33,237 bases of DNA from Rhodospirillaceae bacterium (GTDB taxonomy: Bacteria; Pseudomonadota; Alphaproteobacteria; Bin65). The stretch is from positions 1 through 33,237 of the forward strand of contig VXNK01000012.1 of assembly GCA_009840595.1 (NCBI GenBank). Direction: 5' to 3'. Of the stretch, positions 24,903 to 32,022 are shown one piece after another. Both the position numbers and the translations under genes were made by a program. Position 1 is the stretch's first letter. Each line of letters opens with the position of its first letter. The notes under the pieces are model-generated. The model worked only from the letters and a program-made list of their open reading frames with translations, was not told where the DNA came from and did no database searches.

Positions 24903-25758
24903 GGTTCTCCTCCTTCGATAAGCCCGGGGGCGGCAAGCCCGGAGGCGACAAGCCCGGGGCAGGTTGCACATCGCATGTTGCCGGCCGCCCGCCCCGGCAG
25001 CGCAGCAGCTCCAGGCGCCAGCGCGGCGGGCCGGGCGCCGCGGTATCGAAAGAGGCCGTATCGAAAGAGGCCGCGTCGAACGGATCGGCCCGCTCCGGGG
25101 GCAGCGCCGTCACCCGCCAGCGCGAGAAGGCGGCGCTGGCGCCGTCGAGGCCGTCGCCGCGCAGCAGCAGCAGGGGCGTCCCGCCCTCGCGCGCGGCGAG
25201 CGCCAGCCGCCGGCCGGAGACGAAGGCCAGCCGCTCCGTCTCGCCCAGCACCGCCGCCGCGGCGCCGCTGCGCAGGCTCTCCTCCATCGCCCACAGCGCG
25301 TCGCGCTCGCGCCGGGTCTCGACGACCAGCAGGTCTGCCGACTCCAAGCCGAGATCGCGCCAGCCCGGCCCGTACAGCCGGCCCAGCCGCGCGACCCCGC
25401 CGGGACCCTGGCAGACCGGCACCGGGCCGCGCCGGCCGAGCCGGACCAGCAGGGCGGCGAGGAAGGCCAGGGCCGCCGGCCGGTCGGCCGCGCCGGCGCC
25501 CGCCGCCTCGTGCACGCCGCCCGGGGCCAGCCCGGTCGCCGGCAGCGCCGCATCCAGCGCATAGATCCCGGTTCGCCAGGGCCGCGGCGCTCCGCCGGCA
25601 TTGCTCCCGACATCGCTCCCGGCAACCGCCGATTGACCTACCGAACCGCTCCCGGCGCGCGGCGAACGCCGCTCCAGCATCGCAATGCGCCCGCGCAGCG
25701 CCGCCAGGCCCAGGGCAGCATCCGAAGGAGCGGCGGACGGAGAAGAGGCAGAATTCAT
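24802..25758 (-). CDS. imuA: ImuA, RecA-like mutasome protein (SulA/ImuA family)
   Basis: A 318-residue RecA/SulA-related protein, first gene of the SOS mutagenesis operon. The N-terminus ALRGRIAMLERRS is typical. GIYALDAALPATGLAPGGVH and the EAAGAGAADRPAALAFLAAL segment occupy the Walker-like region (the canonical Lys/Thr P-loop is not intact, as in many ImuA proteins). SADLLVVETRRERDALWAME and LRSGAAAAVLGETERLAFVS follow. After about residue 225 the chain has two short repeat tracts (FDAASFDTASFDTAA and PGLSPPGLPPPGLS) and a tail read from DNA that also encodes the ImuB N-terminus. The 101-bp overlap is longer than usual and the tail may be dispensable. ATG 25758 lies only 4 bases from a perfect LexA box. 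Confidence 0.88.
   Translation of the reverse strand: MNSASSPSAAPSDAALGLAALRGRIAMLERRSPRAGSGSVGQSAVAGSDVGSNAGGAPRPWRTGIYALDAALPATGLAPGGVHEAAGAGAADRPAALAFLAALLVRLGRRGPVPVCQGPGGVARLGRLYGPGWRDLGLESADLLVVETRRERDALWAMEESLRSGAAAAVLGETERLAFVSGRRLALAAREGGTPLLLLRGDGLDGASAAFSRWRVTALPPERADPFDAASFDTASFDTAAPGPPRWRLELLRCRGGRPATCDVQPAPGLSPPGLPPPGLSKEENRETGDFGMAALLADRPAAPRPEVRRPAFARAAG
24920..24957. repeat. 15-bp tandem repeat in imuA (PGL-rich linker)
   Basis: Two and a half copies of a 15-base unit beginning AAGCCCGG, at 24920, 24935 and 24950. On the minus strand it encodes the proline-rich linker PGLSPPGLPPPGLS of ImuA, just upstream of the imuB ribosome binding site. Unit length is a multiple of three, so copy-number changes would keep the frame. 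Confidence 0.8.
25043..25081. repeat. 15-bp tandem repeat in imuA (FDTAS)
   Basis: Two exact copies of GTATCGAAAGAGGCC (25043-25057, 25058-25072) plus a degenerate third start. On the minus strand it encodes FDAASFDTASFDTA in the ImuA linker. It is in frame and probably a slippage product. Confidence 0.8.
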
Positions 25759-25762
25759 TATT

Positions 25763-25777
25763 GTTCTTTATTTGTTC
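25763..25777. promoter_or_regulatory. LexA-binding SOS box (GTTC-N7-GTTC)
   Basis: GTTC (25763-25766), seven bases TTTATTT, and GTTC (25774-25777) match exactly the direct-repeat LexA box of alphaproteobacteria. It lies 5-19 bases upstream of the imuA ATG on the minus strand, so LexA would cover the promoter or the very start of the transcript. The box faces the maoC-type gene at 25918 as well, about 140 bases away, but that gene has no SOS logic. Confidence 0.9.
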
Positions 25778-25917
25778 TTTATGCGGGATGTCAAGAGGCG
25801 CCCGGGGCCGTGCGGCGATGGCCTCTTCCTTTGCGCCGCCGGGGCGTCGGCCCCGTTTTCGCCTTTTCCGGGTTGCGCCGGGGCCTCTATCATGCGGCGC
25901 GGCAAGAGGGAAAGGCG

Positions 25918-26397
25918 ATGGGCGGCTACGATCTGTTCATGGAGGATTTCGCACCCGGCGACCGGTTCGTCACCGAGGGCGAGACGGTGACCGAGAGCCA
26001 GGTGATCGATTTCGCCATGCAGTGGGACCCGCAGCCCTATCACACCAACGCGCGCCACCCGCGCACCGTGGCCCAGGGCGGCCTGATGGCGAGCGGCTTC
26101 CACACCGTCTGCATGACCTTCCGCCAGTTCCAGATGGACGGCGCGATCGGCGCGGCGGCGCTGGCCAGCCCCGGCATCGACAAGTTGCGCTGGCTCAAGC
26201 CGGTGCGGCCGGGCGACACGCTGCACGTCGAATCCGAGGTCGTCTCGGTCCGGCGCTTCGAATCGAAGCCCGACCGCGGCGCGGTGACCATGGAGCACCG
26301 GACGATCAACCAGGACGGCGAAGCGGTCTTCTCCTGCGAATGCACCCACATCCTGCAATGCCGGGACGGGGGTGAAGAGCGGCGGTCGCCAGCATGA
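25918..26397 (+). CDS. MaoC-like dehydratase ((R)-specific enoyl-CoA hydratase family)
   Basis: A 159-residue single hotdog-fold protein of the MaoC family. Such proteins hydrate enoyl-CoA thioesters in fatty-acid, polyhydroxyalkanoate or branched-acid metabolism. FVTEGETVTESQVIDFAMQW leads into DPQPYHTNARHPRT, which holds the Asp and His of the hydratase motif in the usual spacing. QGGLMASGFHTVCMTFRQFQ and LKPVRPGDTLHVESEVVSVR are the other family hallmarks. The ATG 25918 follows GAGGGAAAGGCG. It stands alone between divergent imuA and the vapB-like gene; partner genes are not adjacent, so substrate is unknown. Confidence 0.9.
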   Translation: MGGYDLFMEDFAPGDRFVTEGETVTESQVIDFAMQWDPQPYHTNARHPRTVAQGGLMASGFHTVCMTFRQFQMDGAIGAAALASPGIDKLRWLKPVRPGDTLHVESEVVSVRRFESKPDRGAVTMEHRTINQDGEAVFSCECTHILQCRDGGEERRSPA

Positions 26398-26502
26398 CAC
26401 TCATGGCCTCAGAGGTTGTCTGCCCACCCAAAGCCGGTTGACACGAATTCGCGGGTGGCCGGGTTCGGCGGGACGCTTGACCACGATGCCGGCCGAATTT
26501 GC

Positions 26503-26544
26503 TTTTCATAGGCCCATATTTACGGGTATATGGGCCTATGAAAA
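26503..26544. promoter_or_regulatory. 42-bp perfect palindrome overlapping the antitoxin start codon
   Basis: TTTTCATAGGCCCATAT (26503-26519) and its exact reverse complement ATATGGGCCTATGAAAA (26528-26544) flank the 8-base spacer TTACGGGT. The ATG of the antitoxin (26538-26540) is within the right arm. A possible promoter is TTTTCA (26503-26508), 18 bases from TATATG (26527-26532), which would start the transcript about at the ATG, that is, leaderless. It fits an autoregulatory operator of a toxin-antitoxin pair; the mechanism is inference. Confidence 0.8.
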
Positions 26545-26804
26545 CGACAATCGAACTACCTGACGCCATGTTCCGGCAGGCAAAGGCGCTTGCCGCCGCT
26601 CGCGGCGTCACCTTGCGACGCTTCTTCACCGAAGCGCTGGACGAGCAGCTCCGCCGCTGCGCGCGGGAGGATCGCGCCGACGACAGGGATCCGCCATGGA
26701 TGGCCGGATTCGGCGCGCTGTCCGATATAGCGGACGAGAACCGCCGAATCCTCGCGGTGATCGAGGAGGAGTTCGAGAAGCTGCCGCTCGAAGACGGCGC
26801 TTGA
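26538..26804 (+). CDS. vapB: VapB-like ribbon-helix-helix antitoxin
   Basis: An 88-residue protein. The N-terminal MKTTIELPDAMFRQAKALAA then ARGVTLRRFFTEALDEQL is a ribbon-helix-helix DNA-binding fold: a beta strand with TTIELP and two helices. The C-terminal half (DPPWMAGFGALSDIADENRR and the acidic EEEFEKL tail) would wrap and inhibit the PIN toxin encoded next. In VapBC systems the antitoxin-toxin complex represses its own operon, which fits the palindrome spanning the start. No Shine-Dalgarno precedes ATG 26538; its own mRNA probably begins near the AUG. The stop overlaps the toxin start (TTGA at 26801). Confidence 0.85.
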   Translation: MKTTIELPDAMFRQAKALAAARGVTLRRFFTEALDEQLRRCAREDRADDRDPPWMAGFGALSDIADENRRILAVIEEEFEKLPLEDGA

Positions 26805-27178
26805 TCCTCGACACCAATGCCTTGTCCGCATGGGCGGACGGGCGCGCCGCAGTCGAGGCCCCGCTTCGTACCGCCGCCCGGCTGATCGTGCCCAGCGTCG
26901 TTCTCGGCGAGTATTATTTCGGCATCCGCCGGTCTCGATATCGAAGCCGTTACGAGGACTGGCTGGCCCGCTATCTGCCGCTGACTGAAATCGCCGCCGT
27001 CACCTCGGCGACGGCCGATTCATACGCCGACATACGCCTGGAATTGAAGCGGCTTGGCGCGCCCATCCCGCCAAACGACGTATGGATCGCCGCGCTCGCC
27101 CGCCAGCACGGATTTCCGGTCTTGAGCAACGACAACCATTTCGACGTTGTCAGTGGCATCAGACGCATTCCTTTCTGA
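26801..27178 (+). CDS. vapC: PIN-domain ribonuclease toxin, VapC family
   Basis: A 125-residue PIN-domain nuclease, a toxin that cleaves RNA, usually tRNA or rRNA. The four acidic active-site residues are present: Asp4 in MILDTNALSA, Glu37 in VVLGEYYFG, Asp93 in PPNDVWIAALA and Asp111 in LSNDNHFD. There is no ATG or GTG at a suitable place; the frame begins ILDTNAL directly after a TTG at 26801 that overlaps the antitoxin stop (TTGA). A TTG start with translational coupling to vapB is therefore taken. An in-frame ATG at 26696 would add 35 residues of Arg-rich sequence from the antitoxin frame, which is unlikely. Confidence 0.85.
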   Translation: MILDTNALSAWADGRAAVEAPLRTAARLIVPSVVLGEYYFGIRRSRYRSRYEDWLARYLPLTEIAAVTSATADSYADIRLELKRLGAPIPPNDVWIAALARQHGFPVLSNDNHFDVVSGIRRIPF

Positions 27179-27249
27179 TCTGCGGCCGCATCCTGCAAAG
27201 CTGAATTCGGTTGTGCGGCCGATCCGGTGTTTCCGCCGTGCGCCGCCGG

Positions 27250-27387
27250 TCAGCCGTCCAGAAGATTGAGAATGCGCAATCCCGGGAAGATGGCGTAGCC
27301 GCGGTCGAGCGTGACCCATTCGCAGCCGTGCTCGATGGCGAGGGCGGCGTGGTAGGCGTCGGGCAGCCGGTTGCCCGCGACGGTTTT
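27250..27387 (-). pseudogene. C-terminal remnant of a second PIN-domain (VapC-type) toxin
   Basis: The minus-strand frame reads GNRLPDAYHAALAIEHGCEW then VTLDRGYAIFPGLRILNLLDG and stop. This matches the C-terminal third of VapC proteins (LxDAxxAALAxEHG, TxDxxFxxFPGL) with the third Asp (PDAYHAAL) and fourth Asp (LDRGYAIFPG). Upstream, no DTN-type start with the first Asp, nor a Glu helix, can be found in frame before 27504, so the N-terminal two thirds are missing. The stretch 27179-27504 between the intact vapC and the next gene holds nothing else that can be supported. Confidence 0.75.
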
Positions 27388-27504
27388 CGTTGATACCAGC
27401 GTCCCGCTTTTTCGGGAGGACGGTTCGGAACCGGCGAAACGGGCAAGCGCCAAAGATCGGGTCGATTGTCTCGCGCGATGCTGCGCCGCGCACCCCCGAC
27501 GCGG

Positions 27505-28134
27505 CTAATTCCGCATCGGCGGCAGTTGTCGGTAGCCCGCGGGCACCGCGAACAGGGCCGGATCGACCGGGCCGATCTTCAGGTTTTGCAGCACGAGGGT
27601 GAGCGGCTGCTTCTGCGCGCCGCGGACGACGGCGCCCTCCATGCGGACGACGATCCGGTGCCCGGTCGCCCAGGCCAGCCCGCTGAACCGGTCGCCCGCC
27701 GCCGACCGGCTCGCCACCCGGTATTTCGTCACCGCCATGCCGGCCATCGTCTCTTCGCCCAGCTTCTCGCGCTTCGACGCCGGATCGGACAGGCCGAAGT
27801 TGAACTGCGGGGCGGCCCCGTCGACCGGGCGCCAGCTGCGCCGGCTGAGCAGGAGCTGGAACGCCCGCCCGGCCGCCCGGTCGTAGATCATGGCCACGAC
27901 TTCCTTGCCGGACGCGAATTCGAGCCGCTGCCGCTGCGCCGTATAGTAGAGCCGCGCGGTGCGCGAGCGCCCCCGGTCGTCGGTGAAGACCATGTCGGCC
28001 GCATATTCCGTTGTCGGACCGCCCCAGGCCGCTCCGCTATCGCCTTGGGCACGGTCAGGGGCGCGGTCCGCAGCACCGACCGGCATCGCCGTCAGCAGCA
28101 ACAGGACGGCGGCGAGGAGGCAGCGGACGATCAT
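27505..28134 (-). CDS. Secreted protein of unknown function (DUF4412-like)
   Basis: A 209-residue protein with a clear signal peptide: MIVRCLLAAVLLLLTAMPVG followed by AADRAP, likely cut after GAA or GA. The mature part is beta-rich: YAADMVFTDDRGRSRTARLY, RLEFASGKEVVAMIYDRAAG, AGMAVTKYRVASRSAAGDRF, HRIVVRMEGAVVRGAQKQPL and the ending PALFAVPAGYRQLPPM. The last motif and the strand order recall LolA/LppX-like, DUF4412-type periplasmic proteins, but identification is by eye only. No Cys lipobox. The ATG at 28134 overlaps the glutathione transferase stop (ATGA), so both are made from one message. Role unknown. Confidence 0.75.
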   Translation of the reverse strand: MIVRCLLAAVLLLLTAMPVGAADRAPDRAQGDSGAAWGGPTTEYAADMVFTDDRGRSRTARLYYTAQRQRLEFASGKEVVAMIYDRAAGRAFQLLLSRRSWRPVDGAAPQFNFGLSDPASKREKLGEETMAGMAVTKYRVASRSAAGDRFSGLAWATGHRIVVRMEGAVVRGAQKQPLTLVLQNLKIGPVDPALFAVPAGYRQLPPMRN

Positions 28135-28826
28135 GCTGCCACGGCCGGCTCGCTTCCGGCGTAGCCGCCGAACAGGCCGAGCATCCGGTCGCGCCATTCG
28201 GCAACCGGGTCGTCGTCGGCCAGCAGGGCGCAATCGCTGCTGCAGCGCGCCCATTGCAGCATGCCGAAAATACAGTAGTCCGCGTAATGGGGCGCCTCGC
28301 CCGCGAGGAATGGCTGCCGGCGGACGGTCCGGCGCACCGGGAACAGGGCGCTGCGGAGGCGGGACACGAAAGCCTCGCGCTCCGGGCGCAACTCGTCCAG
28401 GCTGCGCCCCATCATTTTCTCGCGGGACGCCCTGAAATAGCTGCGGTCGGCATCGACGATCCGGTCGTAGATGTCGTAGACGATGGCGCCGGCAATCTGC
28501 GGCAACATCACCGTATCAGCGAATTCGTTGGCGAACCGGGCGAAGGCCCTGCCCTCGGCGCTGCCGAACAGGCTCGGCGCGTCGGGATAGGCCTCTTCCA
28601 GATATTCCGCGATGGCCCAGCTGTCGCCGACGCCCGTTGCGCCGTCCTTCAGCGTCGGCACCCGCTCGGCGCCGGCAAACGCAACCTTCTCCTTCACCTC
28701 CGTGAAAATGCACGGCTCGGTCTCGAACGCGAGCCCCTTGTGCTTCAGCGCCATCTTGGTTTTCCAGCAATGCGGGCTGAAGCGCCGGTCTTCGGCGCCG
28801 GCGAGGTCGTAGAGAATGCGGGCCAT
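28131..28826 (-). CDS. Glutathione S-transferase, LigE (beta-etherase)-like
   Basis: A 231-residue cytosolic GST. The N-terminal thioredoxin-like half, SPHCWKTKMALKHKGLAFET with VPTLKD and DSWAIAEYLEEAYPD, closely resembles LigE/LigP-type beta-etherases (SPYVWRTKYALKHKG, DSWVIAEYLDEKYPD by recollection). The family uses a Ser near the N-terminus: here Ser17 in FSPHCW. C-terminal helical part: DRSYFRASREKMMGRSLDEL and FLAGEAPHYADYCIFGMLQW. Beta-etherases cleave lignin-type aryl ethers, but many proteins of this branch act on other substrates. ATG 28826 follows GGAAGG. It is the first gene of a two-gene operon with the secreted protein and is divergent from serC. Confidence 0.85.
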   Translation of the reverse strand: MARILYDLAGAEDRRFSPHCWKTKMALKHKGLAFETEPCIFTEVKEKVAFAGAERVPTLKDGATGVGDSWAIAEYLEEAYPDAPSLFGSAEGRAFARFANEFADTVMLPQIAGAIVYDIYDRIVDADRSYFRASREKMMGRSLDELRPEREAFVSRLRSALFPVRRTVRRQPFLAGEAPHYADYCIFGMLQWARCSSDCALLADDDPVAEWRDRMLGLFGGYAGSEPAVAA

Positions 28827-29146
28827 GGGCTGCCTTCCGTCGGACGGTTTTTCCCGGGGAAAGGGGGGCGGCGGAGATGCGCCTGGGCGGGCGCGGTGCA
28901 AGGCGTCACATAAGCCTGACCGTCGGCCTCTCAACGGGTCAGCACGCCGCTTGACCGAAGCGTCGCCGAAATGGCGCGGCGCGGGCGGATTCCGGGCGCC
29001 GGCGCAGGCTTGCGGCACATTGTCAGCGCGTCGGCAGTCCGTTTGACCGGTCCGGGGTCGGCCCATACCGTTCGCGCCGGTTATCGACCGACTGCGCTCC
29101 CGTCCGCCGGCCCGCCCGAGCGACGGCGAAGCGCCGCGAGGCAGCC
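28827..29146. other. Intergenic region between divergent GST gene and serC, with a candidate serC promoter
   Basis: About 320 bases with no supported gene. The best promoter candidate on the plus strand is TTGACC (29043-29048), 17 bases from TACCGT (29066-29071), 75 bases before the serC ATG. A CCGT-CGG-ACGG-TTTTT motif at 28837-28852 resembles a tiny terminator but the stem is only 4 bp. No riboswitch-like structure was recognised. Confidence 0.5.
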
Positions 29147-30325
29147 ATGGCGACACAGCGCGCAAAACCGGCGGTCCGGCCGGGCAATCCGAATTTCTCG
29201 TCCGGCCCGTGCGCCAAGCGCCCCGGCTGGTCGGTCGACGTCCTGCGCCATGCGCTGCTCGGCCGGTCCCATCGCTCGGGCGAAGGCAAGGCGCGGCTCA
29301 GGGAGGTCATCGACCGCACGCGCGCCATTCTCGGCATTCCGCAGGACTACCGGATCGGCATCGTGCCGGCGTCGGACACCGGCGCGGTCGAAATGGCGAT
29401 GTGGTCGATGCTGGGCGCCCGCCCGGTCGACATGCTGGCCTGGGAGAGTTTCGGCAAGGGCTGGGTGACGGATGTCGCCAAGCATCTCAAACTGGACGAC
29501 ATGCGCCTGATCGAGGCGCCCTACGGCGCATTGCCCGACCTCGGCCAGATCGATCCGGCCCACGATGTCGTGTTCACCTGGAACGGCACGACCTCCGGCG
29601 TGTGCGTGCCCGACGGCGACTGGATCGATCCCAAGCGCGGCGGCCTGACGCTGTGCGACGCCACCTCGGCGGTCTTCGCCATGGACCTGCCGTGGGACAG
29701 GCTGGATGTCACCACATGGTCCTGGCAGAAGGCGCTGGGCGGCGAGGCGCAGCACGGCATGCTCGTGCTCAGCCCGCGCGCGGTCGAGCGGCTGGAGAGC
29801 TACCTGCCGCCCTGGCCGCTGCCCAAGCTGTTCCGGCTGACGAAGAACGGCGCGCTCATCGAAGGCGTGTTCGAAGGGGACACGATCAACACGCCGTCGA
29901 TGCTGTGCGTCGAGGATGCGCTGGACGCCCTGCGCTGGGCGGAAGGCATCGGCGGCCTCCCGGCCATGATCGCGCGATCCGAGGCGAACCTGGCCGCCAT
30001 GACTGCGTGGATCGGCGGATCGCCGGCGTTCCGCTTCCTGGCCGAAGACCCGGCGGTCCGGAGCAGCACGTCGATCTGCCTGGCCTTCGCCGACCCGGAG
30101 GTCACCGCCCTGCCCGAAGATATCCAGCGCGCCTTTGCCAAATCGATCGCCGGCCTTCTGGCGACCGAAGGCGTGGCCTACGATATCGCCGCCTATCGCG
30201 ATGCCCCGCCGGGCCTGCGCATCTGGGGCGGATCGACGGTCGAAACCGCCGACATTTCGGCGCTTTTACCCTGGCTCGACTGGGCATATGGTGAAGCGGC
30301 CGGCCGGCTGAAGGCTGCCGCCTGA
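29147..30325 (+). CDS. serC: Phosphoserine aminotransferase
   Basis: A 392-residue PLP enzyme converting 3-phosphohydroxypyruvate and glutamate to phosphoserine and 2-oxoglutarate, step two of serine synthesis; it often also serves pyridoxal phosphate synthesis. It belongs to the alphaproteobacterial SerC type: [14 protein letters not shown] at the N-terminus, [53 protein letters not shown] and the PLP Lys195 in [16 protein letters not shown]. The start ATG 29147 has GAGG 6 bases upstream and starts the usual [12 protein letters not shown] extension. It is followed by serA 57 bp later, the next lower step in the same pathway. Confidence 0.96.
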   Translation: MATQRAKPAVRPGNPNFSSGPCAKRPGWSVDVLRHALLGRSHRSGEGKARLREVIDRTRAILGIPQDYRIGIVPASDTGAVEMAMWSMLGARPVDMLAWESFGKGWVTDVAKHLKLDDMRLIEAPYGALPDLGQIDPAHDVVFTWNGTTSGVCVPDGDWIDPKRGGLTLCDATSAVFAMDLPWDRLDVTTWSWQKALGGEAQHGMLVLSPRAVERLESYLPPWPLPKLFRLTKNGALIEGVFEGDTINTPSMLCVEDALDALRWAEGIGGLPAMIARSEANLAAMTAWIGGSPAFRFLAEDPAVRSSTSICLAFADPEVTALPEDIQRAFAKSIAGLLATEGVAYDIAAYRDAPPGLRIWGGSTVETADISALLPWLDWAYGEAAGRLKAAA

Positions 30326-30382
30326 AGGCCTGTCAACCGGCCCGGCCGCCCGTTCCGCTCAAACCGAAAAAACGGCAAAACC

Positions 30383-31984
30383 ATGCCTTCAGACATGCCC
30401 CCCGATACGCCGAGGGTGCTGATCTCGGACAAGATGAGCCCGCGCGCGGCGGAAGTCTTCCGCCAGCACGGGGTCGATGCGGATGTCAAACCCGGCATGG
30501 CGCCCGACGAGCTGAAGAGCGTCATCGGCGCGTATGACGGGCTCGCCGTGCGGTCGGCCACGCGCGTGACCAGCGAGATTCTCGAAGCGGCCGACCGGCT
30601 GAAGGTCGTCGGCCGGGCCGGCATCGGCGTCGACAATATCGATATCGACGCCGCGACCTCGAAGGGCGTGCTGGTGATGAACACGCCGTTCGGCAATTCG
30701 ATCACCACCGCCGAGCATGCCATCGCGCTCATGTTCGCGCTCGCCCGGCAGATTCCCGCCGCCGACCTGAGTACCCAGGCGGGGAAGTGGGAGAAGTCCC
30801 GCTTCATGGGCGTGGAACTGACCGGCAAGGTGCTGGGCGTGGTCGGATGCGGCAACATCGGCTCGATCGTCGCCGAGCGGGCGCGCGGCCTGAAGATGCA
30901 GGTGATCGCCAGCGACCCGTTCCTGTCGCCCCAGCGCGCCCGGGAAATGGGTGTGGAGAAGGTCGAACTCGACGACCTGTTCCGGCGCGCCGACTTCATC
31001 ACGCTGCACACGCCGCTGACCGACGGCACCGGGCACATGATCGACGCCGCCGCGATCGGCCGGATGAAGCCGGGCGTGCGGATCGTCAACTGCGCCCGCG
31101 GCGGGCTGATCGACGAGGACGCCCTGAAGGCGGCGCTGGACGACGGCCATGTCGCCGGGGCCGCCCTCGACGTGTTCGAGACCGAACCGGCGAAAGAGAA
31201 CCCGCTCTTCGGCTCCGACAAGGTCGTCGCGACGCCGCATCTCGGCGCCTCGACCGAGGAGGCGCAGGAGAATGTCGCCGTCCAGGTCGCCGACCAGATT
31301 TCGGACTATCTGCTGAACGGCACCGTCACGAACCCGATCAACATGCCGGCGGTGTCGGCTGCCGAAGCCTTCCGGCTGCGCCCCTATATCGACCTGGCGC
31401 GCCAGCTCGGCAGCTTCGCCGGCCAGATCACCGAAAGCCCGCTGGTCGACGTGAAAATCCGCTACGAGGGCCAGGCGGCCGACCTCAACATCCGCCCGCT
31501 GACCGCCTCGCTGCTCACCGGTCTGCTGGCGCCGCTCTACGAGGGGATCAACCCGGTCAACGCGCCCTATCTCGCCCGGGAGCGCAACATCGTCGTGACC
31601 GAGGAAACCGACGAACGGGTGACCGACTACCAGACCCGGATCCATCTTGCGATCACGACCGAGAAGCGCCGGCGCTCGATCGCCGGAACCCTGGTGCACG
31701 GCGACCAGCCGCGCATCGTCGAGATCGAGGGCATCCGGATGGAGGCGGCGCTCAGCGATGTCGTCCTGTTCGTCCGCAACCGGGACAAACCGGGGATGAT
31801 CGGCGCGCTCGGCAAGGCACTGGCCGATGCCGGCGTCAATATCGCAACCTTCCATCTCGGCCGGTCGGAAGCGGGCGGCGACGCCATGGCCCTGGTGTCG
31901 GCCGACAGCGACATCACGGAGCCGATCCTGATGCAGCTCTGCACCCTGCCTCACGTCAAACAGGTGAAAGTCCTGCGCTTCTAG
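30383..31984 (+). CDS. serA: D-3-phosphoglycerate dehydrogenase
   Basis: A 533-residue long-form PGDH that oxidises 3-phosphoglycerate to phosphohydroxypyruvate with NAD+, the first step of serine synthesis. The nucleotide loop is VVGCGNIGSIVAERARG (Gly155-Gly160). Active-site Arg239 in NCARGGLIDE, Glu268 in DVFETEP and His286 in TPHLGAST are present. Then come the intervening ASB domain (RQLGSFAGQITESPLVDVKI) and a C-terminal ACT domain (VVLFVRNRDKPGMIGALGKA then LADAGVNIATFHLGR), which usually mediates serine feedback. An ATG at 30395 in the same frame is an alternative; neither has a clear Shine-Dalgarno. It follows serC and precedes hisZ by 38 bp. Confidence 0.97.
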   Translation: MPSDMPPDTPRVLISDKMSPRAAEVFRQHGVDADVKPGMAPDELKSVIGAYDGLAVRSATRVTSEILEAADRLKVVGRAGIGVDNIDIDAATSKGVLVMNTPFGNSITTAEHAIALMFALARQIPAADLSTQAGKWEKSRFMGVELTGKVLGVVGCGNIGSIVAERARGLKMQVIASDPFLSPQRAREMGVEKVELDDLFRRADFITLHTPLTDGTGHMIDAAAIGRMKPGVRIVNCARGGLIDEDALKAALDDGHVAGAALDVFETEPAKENPLFGSDKVVATPHLGASTEEAQENVAVQVADQISDYLLNGTVTNPINMPAVSAAEAFRLRPYIDLARQLGSFAGQITESPLVDVKIRYEGQAADLNIRPLTASLLTGLLAPLYEGINPVNAPYLARERNIVVTEETDERVTDYQTRIHLAITTEKRRRSIAGTLVHGDQPRIVEIEGIRMEAALSDVVLFVRNRDKPGMIGALGKALADAGVNIATFHLGRSEAGGDAMALVSADSDITEPILMQLCTLPHVKQVKVLRF

Positions 31985-32022
31985 CCGCCGGTTCCGCCGG
32001 CGTCCTGCGCAGATCGAAGATC

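Noticed and set aside
24903..24971. N-terminal extension of imuB from 24971
   Set aside because: It adds Arg/Cys-rich residues unlike ImuB and ignores the strong AAGGAGGAG before GTG 24902.
23277..26375. Plus-strand open frame of about 1030 codons opposite imuB and imuA
   Set aside because: Antisense to two well-recognised genes; low-complexity Arg/Pro/Ala translation with no domain.
28837..28852. CCGT-CGG-ACGG followed by TTTTT, considered as a terminator
   Set aside because: Only a 4-bp stem, and no gene on that strand ends nearby.
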